DNA from: an uncultured Sulfitobacter sp.
GTDB lineage: Bacteria > Pseudomonadota > Alphaproteobacteria > Rhodobacterales > Rhodobacteraceae
Assembly: GCA_947501805.1 (NCBI GenBank)
Contig: CANMXJ010000003.1
Coordinates: 434,001 to 498,000 of the forward strand
Direction of reading: 5' to 3'
Length of the DNA: 64,000 nt
Position 1 is the stretch's first letter; each line of letters begins with the position of its first letter. Positions 19,220 through 28,295 of the stretch are shown piece after piece. A program made the position numbers and the translations under genes. The notes under the pieces were generated by a model. The model ran no database searches. It was not told where the DNA came from and was given only the letters and a program-made list of their open reading frames with translations.

Positions 19220-20229
19220 AGGATGCGGATGGCAAGGATCCGACCCGGCCCTGGGTGACTTTTGACAATTACATCGTTCAGGAACCCTCCAAGGCCCAGT
19301 TTGACGTGCCAAAGGAACGGACAAAAGCCTTTTTGATGTCCGTTGCTGCTGTGTGGGTGCTGACTTTTACGCTGGGTGTGTTGACGACGCTTTCGTTTAT
19401 GGGCGGGCGTGAACAATTGGTTGAAGCCTCTGTTGTACCTTCCGGAATCGAGCAGATTGTTGCAGCGCCAGCATTGCCTGAAGAAGCCCCTGTTGCCGAT
19501 ACGTCGGTATCCGTAGGTGATCCGGTTCCGGACCGGATCGCCGGTTTGGTGGAGGCAAGTCTTGGCTCCGCTGTGACCCGCACCAGCAATTCCGATCTTT
19601 TGGGTACAGTTGGGCCGATGTCGCGGGTTGCTGAAGATGGACCAACGTATGCGGAAATTCTCAAGGGACTCGGCATGCGCGGTGCCCCCGCCGAATCCGG
19701 GGCAACACGGGCAGAGATCAGTCAGGATAAATTGCGCCTGATCCGTGAAGGTGTGTTGAACGGCACCTATACCGTCAAGGCGATTGAACGAAAGGGGCGC
19801 GAACGGCTCTGTCTGCGCCTCGAGAATGCGGATGTATCCCGTCAGGAAGTCGAGATGATTCTGCAGACGGCAATGGAGAATGGTGAATTCGAGGTGCCGG
19901 AGGCGCTGCGCCAGGAAGGCGGCGAGGCGGATATCGACACGCTTTTGTTCAACTTTATCCAGACGTCTTTGGCCAGCGACGGCACCGCAGAAGGCAGTGA
20001 AGCGGCCGTCGAGATGAGCCGCCGCGCCTTTATGGCGTCCAAGGCAAAAACCAGTAAAGACAAGAAAGGCCGCATATATGTGGTCGAGCCGGGCGATAGC
20101 CTCGCTTATATTTCCCTCCAGTTCTATGGACGTCCGAGTGACTATGAAAAGATTTTTCAAGCCAACCGGACGCTCTTGAAATCCCCAGATCAGATTCAGG
20201 TCGGCCAGCGTCTAATAATCCCAGGTTAA
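19216..20229 (+). CDS. Membrane-anchored LysM domain protein
   Basis: 337 aa. One membrane helix at about residues 36-58 (FLMSVAAVWVLTFTLGVLTTL) follows a cytoplasmic N-terminus; a long variable periplasmic region comes next and the C-terminal 45 residues form a LysM domain (IYVVEPGDSLAYISLQFYG ... IQVGQRLIIPG) that should bind peptidoglycan. The GTG start at 19216 overlaps the TGA of the rhodanese-like gene and has AGGAGG eight bases before it. The central region (residues about 165-260) contains helical, charged segments of unknown function. A hairpin at 20265 probably ends the transcript. Confidence 0.88.
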   Translation: MKDADGKDPTRPWVTFDNYIVQEPSKAQFDVPKERTKAFLMSVAAVWVLTFTLGVLTTLSFMGGREQLVEASVVPSGIEQIVAAPALPEEAPVADTSVSVGDPVPDRIAGLVEASLGSAVTRTSNSDLLGTVGPMSRVAEDGPTYAEILKGLGMRGAPAESGATRAEISQDKLRLIREGVLNGTYTVKAIERKGRERLCLRLENADVSRQEVEMILQTAMENGEFEVPEALRQEGGEADIDTLLFNFIQTSLASDGTAEGSEAAVEMSRRAFMASKAKTSKDKKGRIYVVEPGDSLAYISLQFYGRPSDYEKIFQANRTLLKSPDQIQVGQRLIIPG

Positions 20230-20264
20230 AAAAATAAACACAGACGCCGCAGCCAATCTGGCAC

Positions 20265-20303
20265 CGGGCCGCCCCATCAGGGAGCGGCCCGTTCGCTTTG
20301 TGG
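20265..20303 (+). terminator. Probable terminator after the LysM gene
   Basis: 8-bp stem CGGGCCGC / GCGGCCCG (20265-20272 with 20284-20291), 11-base loop, followed by TTCGCTTTGTGG. The T-run is imperfect, so termination is likely but not certain. It separates the rhodanese-LysM operon from mutL. Confidence 0.55.
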
Positions 20304-20385
20304 GGCGGGGGAATGCGCAACGCCAAGGCGTATTTGCGCGAGAATCAGGTTCAGTCCGGTGTTCCCTCATGCTAGGTATTGCGGC

Positions 20386-22215
20386 ATGGCTACACCGCAC
20401 CCCAATATAGGCGAAAACCGCCCTGTCATTCGTCAACTGGACGATGCCGCGATCAACCGTATCGCTGCAGGTGAGGTGATTGAGCGGCCCGCCGCAGCAG
20501 TCAAGGAACTGGTCGAGAATGCGATTGACGCAGGTGCGCGCCGGATCACGATTGAATATAGTGACGGTGGCAAGACCCTGATCCGTGTAACCGATGACGG
20601 GTGTGGTATCGTGTCGGGCGATCTGGCACTGGCGCTGTCACGTCATGCCACGTCCAAGATCGACGGAACAGATTTGCTTAACATCCACACGTTCGGTTTT
20701 CGCGGAGAGGCTTTGCCGTCGTTGGGTGCGGTTGGTCGGTTGACCATCGCGAGCCGCGTTGCTGGCGAGGAAGCCGCAGAGATATCCGTGAACGGCGGCA
20801 GTATGCAAACGGTGCGTCCGACAGCGCTGAACAGCGGAACAGTCGTGACTTTGCGTGATCTGTTTTTCGCCACGCCCGCGCGGTTGAAATTTCTGCGCAC
20901 TGATCGCGCCGAAGCACAGGCAATTGGGGATGTGGTAAAACGCTTGGCGATGGCCGAACCTTTCGTCAGCTTTACGTTGCGCGATGTGTCAGGCGACGGC
21001 ACAGGTCGCGATGTGTTTCGTGTCGGCGCGGAGCAAGGTGATTTGTTTGATGCGCTGCATGGCCGTCTGGCGCAGGTTCTGGGCCGTGAATTTGCGGAAA
21101 ACTGCCTGCCGATTGATGCCCAGCGGGAAGGGTTGCACCTGACGGGGTTTGCGGCACTGCCGACTTATTCGCGTGGCTCCGCGGTGGCGCAGTATCTGTT
21201 CGTGAACGGCCGGCCTGTGCGCGACAAGTTGCTGGTCGGTGCGCTACGTGGTGCATATTTTGATTTTCTCAGCCGTGATCGCCACCCCGCTGCTGCGTTG
21301 TTTCTGGATTGTGATCCAACGCTGGTCGACGTGAACGTGCATCCCGCCAAATCCGAAGTGCGGTTTCGAGACCCCGGATTGGCGCGTGGTTTGATTGTTT
21401 CGGCTTTGCGGCATGCTTTGGCAGAGGCAGGACATCGTGCTTCAACAACCGTCGCCGATGCAACTTTGGGCGCAATGCGGCCCGAACACACCGGCGCACG
21501 GGTCTATCAGATGGATCGTCCTTCGCTCGGCGCACGCACGGCCGCCTATGAGGCCCAAGCGCCCGGTTTTGCCGAAACGGCGGGGATGTGGGGACGGGTG
21601 GAAACGCCTGTGGCGGAGCCCGAAGAAGCAAAGGATTATCCGTTGGGCACTGCGCGCGGGCAGGTTCACGAGAATTACATCATCGCGCAGACTGCAACAG
21701 GCATGGTGATTGTGGACCAGCACGCCGCACATGAACGCTTGGTCTATGAAAAGTTGAAACGCCAGATGGCCGAGAATGGCGTAGCAGCACAGGCGTTGTT
21801 GATCCCCGAAGTCGTTGAATTGTCGGCAGGAGATTGCGAACGCCTGCTGGATATGTCGGTTGAGCTTTATCGCTTTGGTCTTGGTATTGAAGCTTTCGGT
21901 GGCAGTGCCATAGCAGTGCGTGAAACCCCGGCGATTTTGGGTGAGGTCAATGCACGTGCGCTGCTGCTGGATATTCTGGATGAGTTGGCAGACCAAAACG
22001 ACAGCAACATCCTGCAAGCCAAGATCGAAGCGATCCTGAGCCGGATTGCCTGTCATGGTTCTATCCGTTCCGGTCGCTGGATGCGGGGCGAAGAAATGAA
22101 TGCGTTGTTGAGAGAGATGGAGGCGACCCCGCATTCGGGGCAATGCAATCACGGGCGGCCGACTTACGTTGAACTCAAACTGGCCGATATCGAGCGGCTT
22201 TTCGGGCGGACATGA
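20386..22215 (+). CDS. mutL: DNA mismatch repair protein MutL
   Basis: 609 aa. The GHKL ATPase domain has ELVENAIDAGA, DDGCGI and TFGFRGEALPSL. The C-terminal domain contains the endonuclease motif DQHAAHERLVYE (DQHAxxExxxxE pattern), ACHGSIRSGRWM and CNHGRPT, the metal-binding set found in MutL of bacteria without MutH. It should therefore nick the strand itself. The middle linker (about 345-420) is low in conservation. ATG at 20386 begins shortly before the conserved IRQLDDAAINRIAAGEV. It overlaps rmuC by ATGA. Confidence 0.97.
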   Translation: MATPHPNIGENRPVIRQLDDAAINRIAAGEVIERPAAAVKELVENAIDAGARRITIEYSDGGKTLIRVTDDGCGIVSGDLALALSRHATSKIDGTDLLNIHTFGFRGEALPSLGAVGRLTIASRVAGEEAAEISVNGGSMQTVRPTALNSGTVVTLRDLFFATPARLKFLRTDRAEAQAIGDVVKRLAMAEPFVSFTLRDVSGDGTGRDVFRVGAEQGDLFDALHGRLAQVLGREFAENCLPIDAQREGLHLTGFAALPTYSRGSAVAQYLFVNGRPVRDKLLVGALRGAYFDFLSRDRHPAAALFLDCDPTLVDVNVHPAKSEVRFRDPGLARGLIVSALRHALAEAGHRASTTVADATLGAMRPEHTGARVYQMDRPSLGARTAAYEAQAPGFAETAGMWGRVETPVAEPEEAKDYPLGTARGQVHENYIIAQTATGMVIVDQHAAHERLVYEKLKRQMAENGVAAQALLIPEVVELSAGDCERLLDMSVELYRFGLGIEAFGGSAIAVRETPAILGEVNARALLLDILDELADQNDSNILQAKIEAILSRIACHGSIRSGRWMRGEEMNALLREMEATPHSGQCNHGRPTYVELKLADIERLFGRT

Positions 22216-23453
22216 TTACAATTTCAGGACAAACATACACGTTGGAAGACCCGGCCGTGATTGCAGCGCTTGTTGCAGGTGCGGTTATACTGCTGGTGCT
22301 GGTATTGTTGATTATGGCCGTGCGCGCGGCGGGACGTTCGGCGCGGATGGCGGCCCCCCTGAGCCAGCAAATTCAGGCGCTTGGCGGGTTTGTGCAGCAA
22401 TTGGGGGCCAGTCAGGAGCGGTTGCAAGGCGGGTTGCAGACGGTATCCGATACACAAGCCAACGCGCAGACACAGATGATCCAGAGCATGGAAGCGCGAC
22501 TGGCAAGCGTGCAACAGCAGATGCAGGATCGACTTGCGGATAATGCCGCAAAATCCGCACGGGCAATGGCAGAGATGCAAGAGCGGATGACCCAGACGCT
22601 GCATGGATCCTCCAAGCAGACGACAACAAGTCTGACGCAGTTGCAGGAACGTCTGGCGTCAATTGATAAGGCGCAGGACAATATCACCAAGCTAAGCGGC
22701 GATGTCTTGAGCCTTCAGGATATTCTGAGCAACAAGCAAACACGCGGTAGTTTTGGTGAAATCCAACTACATGACATTGTGTCCAAAGCCTTGCCCGCAG
22801 ATGCTTATTCGATGCAAGCTACGCTATCGAACGGCAAGCGGCCGGACTGTTTGATCCATCTGCCAAACCCGCCGGGACCAATTGTAATTGATAGCAAGTT
22901 TCCCCTGGAGGCTTACGAGGCATTGCGCCGCGCTGATACAGAGTACGAGTTAAAAGAAGCCGCTCGGGCGATGCGGGTGGCCGTCAAAGCGCACATAGAT
23001 GCGATTTCCGGCAAGTATATCCTGGATGGTGAAACGGCTGATGGGGCGCTGATGTTTCTGCCGTCTGAGGCTGTATACGCTGAGCTGCACGCAAATTTCG
23101 GCGAGCTGACGCGCTATGGTTTTGAAAAACGTGTCTGGATCGTGTCACCGACCACGTGCATGGCGACTCTGAACACGATGCGGGCGATCCTGAAAGATGC
23201 GCGTATGCGTGAACAAGCGGGCGCAATCCGCAAGGAGCTTGGCCTGTTGCATGGCGATGTGGAGCGGTTGGTCACGCGGGTTGGAAACCTTGACCGGCAC
23301 TTTGGTCAGGCCCGCAAAGATGTCGACGAGATCATGATCAGCAGTGAAAAGACAGCAAAGCGTGCGGGCCGTTTGCATAACTTTGACTTTGAGGAACTGG
23401 CAGAAGACAAGGTCAGCAGTACCGTGGTGCCGTTGACCAAGCCGGAAGGTTAA
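22212..23453 (+). CDS. rmuC: DNA recombination protein RmuC
   Basis: 413 aa. N-terminal membrane helix at about residues 14-36 (VIAALVAGAVILLVLVLLIM), a long Gln-rich coiled coil (about 50-165), and the RmuC nuclease-like domain from about 170 (NKQTRGSFGEIQLHDIV, PDCLIHLPNPPGPIVIDSKFPLEAYEAL, LMFLPSEAVYAELHANF, RVWIVSPTTCMATLNTMRAI). RmuC limits rearrangements and is thought to act with DNA ends; the exact activity is not settled. Start overlaps the mutL stop (ATGA), so the two DNA-maintenance genes are translationally coupled. Confidence 0.95.
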   Translation: MITISGQTYTLEDPAVIAALVAGAVILLVLVLLIMAVRAAGRSARMAAPLSQQIQALGGFVQQLGASQERLQGGLQTVSDTQANAQTQMIQSMEARLASVQQQMQDRLADNAAKSARAMAEMQERMTQTLHGSSKQTTTSLTQLQERLASIDKAQDNITKLSGDVLSLQDILSNKQTRGSFGEIQLHDIVSKALPADAYSMQATLSNGKRPDCLIHLPNPPGPIVIDSKFPLEAYEALRRADTEYELKEAARAMRVAVKAHIDAISGKYILDGETADGALMFLPSEAVYAELHANFGELTRYGFEKRVWIVSPTTCMATLNTMRAILKDARMREQAGAIRKELGLLHGDVERLVTRVGNLDRHFGQARKDVDEIMISSEKTAKRAGRLHNFDFEELAEDKVSSTVVPLTKPEG

Positions 23454-23555
23454 CTGTTCATTATACCTGCCGTCATTTGCGCATTTCGACGGTGCATTTT
23501 CATGTAGGCGCGTAAAAGAACCTCAGCGGAACCTTTGCGAAAGGCTAATGCGAGT

Positions 23556-24197
23556 TCAGATGCGGGCAAATTTCTGCGCAATCCGGGGCAGTAGCCCTTT
23601 GAATTTCAAAGGCGCGTCTGTCACGGCGAGGCAGATGCAATCTTCTGCCATGTCGGCGATTGGCATATGGGTCACGTCACCGTCTGCAACGTCAATGTCG
23701 CCTCGGGCATACCGGCCGCCTTCATCCTGAAATGCGCCTTGCAAAACAAGTGTCATTTCCGTGCCTGCATGACTGTGATCCGGAATTGCTGCACCCGCGG
23801 GAATAAACAACAAGCGCGCAGTTGCATCAGAGGATGTCGGCAGGATCGCTTGTTTGACACCCATCCCGATTGATCGCCAGCGGATCGCATCCAGATCACC
23901 GCCAACATAATCCTGCAACGGGGTTGGCAAGGCACCCGTATTGCGGCGGGGTTCTGGCGCTTCATGCACCGTCAGTTCAAGGCGTGCTAAAGCCTGGGCA
24001 AGGCTGCCCGGCGACATTTCGGCGCATTCTGTATGCTCGACCACAGCGCCGCCGATGGCGTCATAACTTTCTAAGGTGGCACGGCAGTCGTCACATAATG
24101 ACACATGCGCAGCAATGATCAGATTAAACGCCTCCGGCAAGGAACCGGCAGCATAAGCCATCAAAGTGGCGTCTTCGAGGTGGTGTTGAATGGGCAT
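23556..24197 (-). CDS. chrR: ChrR-type zinc anti-sigma factor
   Basis: 213 aa. The N-terminal anti-sigma domain binds zinc through HHLED and HVSLCDDC (about residues 31-38); the C-terminal cupin domain contains PDHSHAGTEMTLVLQGAFQDEG and a further DVTHMP. In Rhodobacter sphaeroides ChrR holds sigma-E inactive until singlet oxygen or related stress triggers its degradation, and the sequence here matches that layout throughout. A GTG at 24209 overlaps the rpoE stop (GTGA) and is an alternative start; I prefer the ATG at 24197 because MPIQHHLEDA aligns with the usual N-terminus. Cotranscribed with rpoE. Confidence 0.95.
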   Translation of the reverse strand: MPIQHHLEDATLMAYAAGSLPEAFNLIIAAHVSLCDDCRATLESYDAIGGAVVEHTECAEMSPGSLAQALARLELTVHEAPEPRRNTGALPTPLQDYVGGDLDAIRWRSIGMGVKQAILPTSSDATARLLFIPAGAAIPDHSHAGTEMTLVLQGAFQDEGGRYARGDIDVADGDVTHMPIADMAEDCICLAVTDAPLKFKGLLPRIAQKFARI

Positions 24198-24205
24198 GTC
24201 AGATG

Positions 24206-24781
24206 TCACTTCATGATATGGCGCAAGCGTTCCAGCGCCAGACGAATACGGGATTTGATCGTACCAAGAGGCAGACCGGTGATTTTTGCGATTTCGGACT
24301 GGCTTAGCTCACCAAAGTAAGCCTTCTCAATCAGATCGCGTTGTTGGGCGGGCAGTGTGGCCAAGGCTTGTGCCAGATTTTCGGTATCCTGTTGCAGCGC
24401 CAGCACGTCGGCTTGATCGGGCTCGGGTTCCGGCCCCCAAGGCAGATCTTCGGGCTGGGGCCGGTTCTGTCGACGCAACATATCAATGCGGCGGTTCCGC
24501 GCGATGGTAAAAATCCATGTTGAGACAGCAGCACGAGTGGGGTCAAACAGATGCGACTTGCGCCAGACAGTTGTCATCACGTCCTGCGCACATTCTTCGG
24601 CCATCGTGGCATCCGCGCCTGATTTAATCAGAAAACCTTTGATGCGGGGGGCAAAATGCGTGAACAGCACGCTGAACGCGGCCCGGTCCTGATGGTCGCG
24701 GACCTGCTGCATCAGGGCGGCCCATTCCGGATTGCTCGCGCTGGAGTCCGGCGTGGACAAGGGTTTGGTTTCCATAGCCAT
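24206..24781 (-). CDS. rpoE: ECF sigma factor RpoE (singlet-oxygen type, ECF11-like)
   Basis: Sigma-70 family ECF factor controlled by the adjacent ChrR. Region 2 is FAPRIKGFLIKSGADATMAEECAQDVMTTVWRKSHLFDP and region 4 ends with GLPLGTIKSRIRLALERLRH; both match the RpoE of Rhodobacter. Start is uncertain. An ATG at 24862 would add 27 residues (218 aa in all), but AAGGAG lies only one base from it and the sigma-E-type promoter just upstream predicts a transcript start at about that codon. I therefore give the ATG at 24781 (191 aa); 24775 is equally possible. Downstream it overlaps or abuts chrR. Confidence 0.9.
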   Translation of the reverse strand: MAMETKPLSTPDSSASNPEWAALMQQVRDHQDRAAFSVLFTHFAPRIKGFLIKSGADATMAEECAQDVMTTVWRKSHLFDPTRAAVSTWIFTIARNRRIDMLRRQNRPQPEDLPWGPEPEPDQADVLALQQDTENLAQALATLPAQQRDLIEKAYFGELSQSEIAKITGLPLGTIKSRIRLALERLRHIMK

Positions 24782-24866
24782 ATTCAGCACGACACTTTCC
24801 GTGGCCTGACCCAAAGGGGGTCTGGAGGCGCGGGTTTCAGAAGAGTGCGTTTGGGTTATCATACTC

Positions 24867-24896
24867 CTTCTACGGCGTAAATTTCGCACTGGATCA
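24867..24896 (-). promoter_or_regulatory. Sigma-E (RpoE) autoregulatory promoter of rpoE-chrR
   Basis: On the minus strand TGATCC (24896-24891) is followed after exactly 18 bases by TAGAAG (24872-24867). This is close to the consensus I recall for RpoE/ChrR promoters in Rhodobacter (TGATCC, 18-base gap, TA-rich -10). It lies in front of the sigma factor gene, as expected for autoregulation. The predicted transcript start falls at about 24859-24862. Confidence 0.8.
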
Positions 24897-24985
24897 AAAT
24901 TCTTTGCATCCAATTTACATCTACCCTCGTGTTTCCTGCGTACACCTTTCACAACAGATACGAATTAGCAGGATACGCAGACCCC

Positions 24986-26302
24986 ATGCCCTTTGACCAA
25001 CCGACCCTCGCGACTCGAGGCACTGACACAAAACGAAACATCGCCGTTATTGGTGCAGGCATTTCAGGGATGGGCGCGGCGCATAGACTGGCAGACACAC
25101 ATCACGTGACACTGTTTGAAGCAGGGGATCGTTTGGGCGGCCATGCGCGGACTGTCGTGGCGGGTAAGAACGGGGACCAGCCTGTCGATACAGGCTTCAT
25201 CGTTTTCAACTATGCGAACTACCCCCATCTTGCCGCCTTGTTTGCCGAATTGGACGTGCCGGTTGTTAAATCAAACATGAGCTTTGGTGCCTCTATCGAC
25301 GGGGGACGTTTTGAATACGCATTGACCAGCGTTGATGCGATCTTTGCCCAGAAACGCAATGCGGTGAACCCGCGTTTCCTGCGGATGATCCGCGACATTG
25401 TTAAATTCAACAAAAATGCCGTGCGGGTCGCCGAAGACAAGACGCTGACAATCGGTGAATTCCTCACGGTGCTGGGGATGGGCAACTATTTCCGCGACTA
25501 TTACCTGTCCCCTTTGTCCGGCGCGATCTGGTCCACACCGACAGACAAGATTATGGATTTCCCGGCTCACGCGATGGTCAATTTCTTTAAAAACCACGCG
25601 CTATTGGGATATGGCGGGCAACACCAGTGGTACACCGTTCAGGGCGGCTCGCAATCCTATGTAGCGCGACTGGAAGCGTCGATGAAGGCAAAAGGTGTCA
25701 CGATACGTCTCAAAGCCGCTGTGCAGGGCGTGCGCCGGACAGCTACGGGTGTTGAGGTCCAGACCTTTGGCGGGGAATGGGAAAACTTTGACGAGATTGT
25801 TTTTGCCACCCATTCCGATGACAGCCTTGCGATGCTGACAGACGCGGATGCCGCCGAACAGAAGGCGCTGGGCGCTGTAAAATACCAGCCCAACGATATT
25901 ATCTTGCACGCAGACGAAAGTATCATGCCGCAGCGGCGCAAGACTTGGGCGTCGTGGGTCTATACCGAAGACCGCAATGCCGTGTCTGACCGGATTGATC
26001 TGACCTACTGGATGAATTCGCTGCAGCCGATCCCGATGGATGACCCACATTTTGTAACGCTTAACACCAAGCGCACCATCCGCGAGGAGTTGATTTACGA
26101 TCAAGTCACATTGCGCCATCCCGTTTATGATCTGGGGGCACTGGCGGCGCAGGATGAAGTGCGGGCGTTCAATGGCACGCGCAACACATGGTTTTGTGGC
26201 GCATGGATGCGGCACGGGTTTCACGAGGATGGTCTGGCCAGCGCGATGGAGGTGGTTGATGGAATAAACCGCGACGCGGCCTTGTCGATTGCGGCCGAAT
26301 GA
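24986..26302 (+). CDS. FAD-dependent amine-oxidase-fold protein of the sigma-E operon
   Basis: 438 aa. The dinucleotide motif IAVIGAGISGMGAAHRL is at about residues 21-37, then LFEAGDRLGGHARTV; PVDTGFIVFNYANYPHL and SGAIWSTPTDKIMDFPAH follow. The family contains amine oxidases and fatty-acid-modifying flavoproteins. The equivalent gene beside rpoE-chrR in R. sphaeroides is sigma-E dependent and has been linked to furan fatty acid formation; I apply that only by position and similarity. The ATG at 24986 lies 12 bases after AGGA; the frame is open further upstream. First gene of a five-gene unit in which each gene overlaps the next. Confidence 0.9.
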   Translation: MPFDQPTLATRGTDTKRNIAVIGAGISGMGAAHRLADTHHVTLFEAGDRLGGHARTVVAGKNGDQPVDTGFIVFNYANYPHLAALFAELDVPVVKSNMSFGASIDGGRFEYALTSVDAIFAQKRNAVNPRFLRMIRDIVKFNKNAVRVAEDKTLTIGEFLTVLGMGNYFRDYYLSPLSGAIWSTPTDKIMDFPAHAMVNFFKNHALLGYGGQHQWYTVQGGSQSYVARLEASMKAKGVTIRLKAAVQGVRRTATGVEVQTFGGEWENFDEIVFATHSDDSLAMLTDADAAEQKALGAVKYQPNDIILHADESIMPQRRKTWASWVYTEDRNAVSDRIDLTYWMNSLQPIPMDDPHFVTLNTKRTIREELIYDQVTLRHPVYDLGALAAQDEVRAFNGTRNTWFCGAWMRHGFHEDGLASAMEVVDGINRDAALSIAAE

Positions 26303-27057
26303 TGGGGCAGGTCGATCACATCGCGGGGCACACCTTTCACGGGCGCAAAGGCGCTGTGGAAAACGCATTTCGTTATTCGATCGACTATGTGATCTGCGAT
26401 GCTGAGGCAGAGGTGGAAACGCCCGCGTTTTTCGGCCGCAATACGCGCGGGCTGACATCTTTACAGGACGTGGATCATGGCGGCGCGCCCAAAGCTGGCA
26501 GAGGTGCGCCTTGGGTGCGTGACGTCTTGGCTGCACATCATGTGACAGGTGTGGAAAAAATAGAATTGCTCGCACAGCCGCGGGTGTTGGGGCATGTGTT
26601 CAATCCCGTGAGCTTCTGGCTTTGTCGTGATCTTGATGGCGCATTGATCACAGTGATTTGCGAGGTCAGCAATACCTTTGGCGACCGGCATTGTTATCTG
26701 TGCCACCATCCCGATTTGCGACCCATTCTGCCTCAAGACCACCTGCATGCCACCAAGATTTTCCACGTCTCGCCGTTTCAGCCGGTTGAGGGGTCATATA
26801 CCTTCCGGTTTGATATCAACGATGAACGCGTTGGCATCTGGATAGACTATACCGCTGGCAATGGCGGGTTGATCGCCACGCTGACGGGCAAGCGTACACC
26901 GCTTACCAATGCCGGTATCTTGCGCGCTATGCTGCGCCGCCCGTTTGGATCGCGCCGTGTACTGGCATTGATCCACTGGCAGGCAATCAAGCTTTGGTGG
27001 AAGGGTGCAACCTTTCGCAGCAGACCCGAACCACCGACCAACGAAATTTCACGCTGA
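26299..27057 (+). CDS. DUF1365 family protein
   Basis: 252 aa. Typical DUF1365 blocks: HTFHGRKGAVENAFRYSIDYVICDAEAE near the start, VLGHVFNPVSFWLCRD in the middle and KIFHVSPFQPVEGSYTFRF later. DUF1365 proteins nearly always sit next to a FAD oxidase of the type found upstream here, and both are implicated in modification of unsaturated fatty acids; the biochemical activity of DUF1365 itself is not established to my knowledge. Start ATGA overlaps the oxidase stop, and its own stop overlaps the MFS start (TGATG). Confidence 0.92.
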   Translation: MMGQVDHIAGHTFHGRKGAVENAFRYSIDYVICDAEAEVETPAFFGRNTRGLTSLQDVDHGGAPKAGRGAPWVRDVLAAHHVTGVEKIELLAQPRVLGHVFNPVSFWLCRDLDGALITVICEVSNTFGDRHCYLCHHPDLRPILPQDHLHATKIFHVSPFQPVEGSYTFRFDINDERVGIWIDYTAGNGGLIATLTGKRTPLTNAGILRAMLRRPFGSRRVLALIHWQAIKLWWKGATFRSRPEPPTNEISR

Positions 27058-28295
27058 TGTCAGCGTCCGCGCACCGCTTGCCGGCCTACGCATTGTTTGC
27101 TGCCTTGTTGTCGGCGGCGGGGCTGCCGATATACATCCACGCTCCAAAGTTTTTTGTCGACGAATATGGTGTTTCATTGGCGGCGTTGGGCGCGGTTCTG
27201 TTTGGCTTGCGTTTACTTGATGTGGTTCAGGATCCGCTGTTGGGGCGTCTTTCAGAACGATTGCGCCACAGCCGTGGTTTGGCGGTCAGCATCGGCGCAG
27301 GCGTCATGGCTTTTGCGATGATCGGATTATTTGCAGTTGCGCCTCCGATTGCGCCGCTGATCTGGTTCGGTGCGATGCTGACGCTTGTTTTTTCAGGGTT
27401 CAGCTTTCTGACGATCTGCTTCTATGCCCAAGGGGTCGCCAAGGCAGACACCTTGCCGGGATCAGGGCATTTGGCCTTGGCGCGCTGGCGTGAGACAGGC
27501 GCGTTGCTGGGGGTCTGTGTGGCTTCCGTTGCACCGGTTGCGTTGGGCACATGGATGGGTGCGCCCTTTGCCGGATTTGCGGTTGGTTTTGCGGTCCTTG
27601 CCTTGGCAGCGGTCCTCGCAATGAATGGCGAATGGCGTGCCGCGAACATCCCCGCATCCAGTGGTTTTGGCGTGGTGCTGTCTGACCCGGTGGCACGCAA
27701 ACTTCTTCTAATTGCATTGGTCAATGCCGCGCCGGTTGCGGTTAGTTCGACCCTGTTTCTGTTCTATGTCGAAATCGCACTGGAGGCACCGGGCTGGGAG
27801 GGACCACTTTTGCTGCTGTTCTTCCTATCCGCCGCCCTTGCCGCGCCGTTCTGGGGTATGCTGGCAGAGCGTTTTGGCGGCAAGCCTGTGCTGCTTTGCG
27901 CAATGGTTCTGGGGATCATTGCTTTTGGCGGTGCGCTGTTTCTTGGATCAGGGGATGTCCTCTTGTTCGCGCTGGTTTGCATTGCATCCGGTGCCGTACT
28001 GGGTGCCGATCTGACTTTGCTGCCTGCCATGTTCGCCACGCGCATGGCCAAAATTTCACCCTCGGCCGCCGAAGGATTCGGTCTTTGGTCTTTCGTGTCG
28101 AAATTCACATTGGCATTGGCGGCGGTTGCCCTACTTCCTTTGTTGGAAGGGGCCGGGCTACGGACCGGCACCGAGCCAAGTCCGCCTGATGCGATACGCT
28201 TGTTGGTCTTGTTTTACGCAGGTGTGCCCTGCGCGCTCAAACTCATCGCAATTGCACTGCTGAGCAGTGTCAAAGGAATGGAGGACGCAATATGA
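27057..28295 (+). CDS. MFS transporter of the sigma-E operon
   Basis: 412 aa with about 12 hydrophobic helices. The motif RLLDVVQDPLLGRLSERLRH (about 53-72) resembles the Asp-containing loop 2-3 motif of the sugar:cation (GPH/MFS_2) branch of the major facilitator family, and ALRWRETGALLG-like sequence lies in helix 5. The substrate is unknown; in this setting a lipid or lipid precursor is conceivable. Starts by TGATG overlap with DUF1365 and its stop overlaps the next gene by ATGA, so it is tightly coupled to both. Confidence 0.88.
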   Translation: MSASAHRLPAYALFAALLSAAGLPIYIHAPKFFVDEYGVSLAALGAVLFGLRLLDVVQDPLLGRLSERLRHSRGLAVSIGAGVMAFAMIGLFAVAPPIAPLIWFGAMLTLVFSGFSFLTICFYAQGVAKADTLPGSGHLALARWRETGALLGVCVASVAPVALGTWMGAPFAGFAVGFAVLALAAVLAMNGEWRAANIPASSGFGVVLSDPVARKLLLIALVNAAPVAVSSTLFLFYVEIALEAPGWEGPLLLLFFLSAALAAPFWGMLAERFGGKPVLLCAMVLGIIAFGGALFLGSGDVLLFALVCIASGAVLGADLTLLPAMFATRMAKISPSAAEGFGLWSFVSKFTLALAAVALLPLLEGAGLRTGTEPSPPDAIRLLVLFYAGVPCALKLIAIALLSSVKGMEDAI

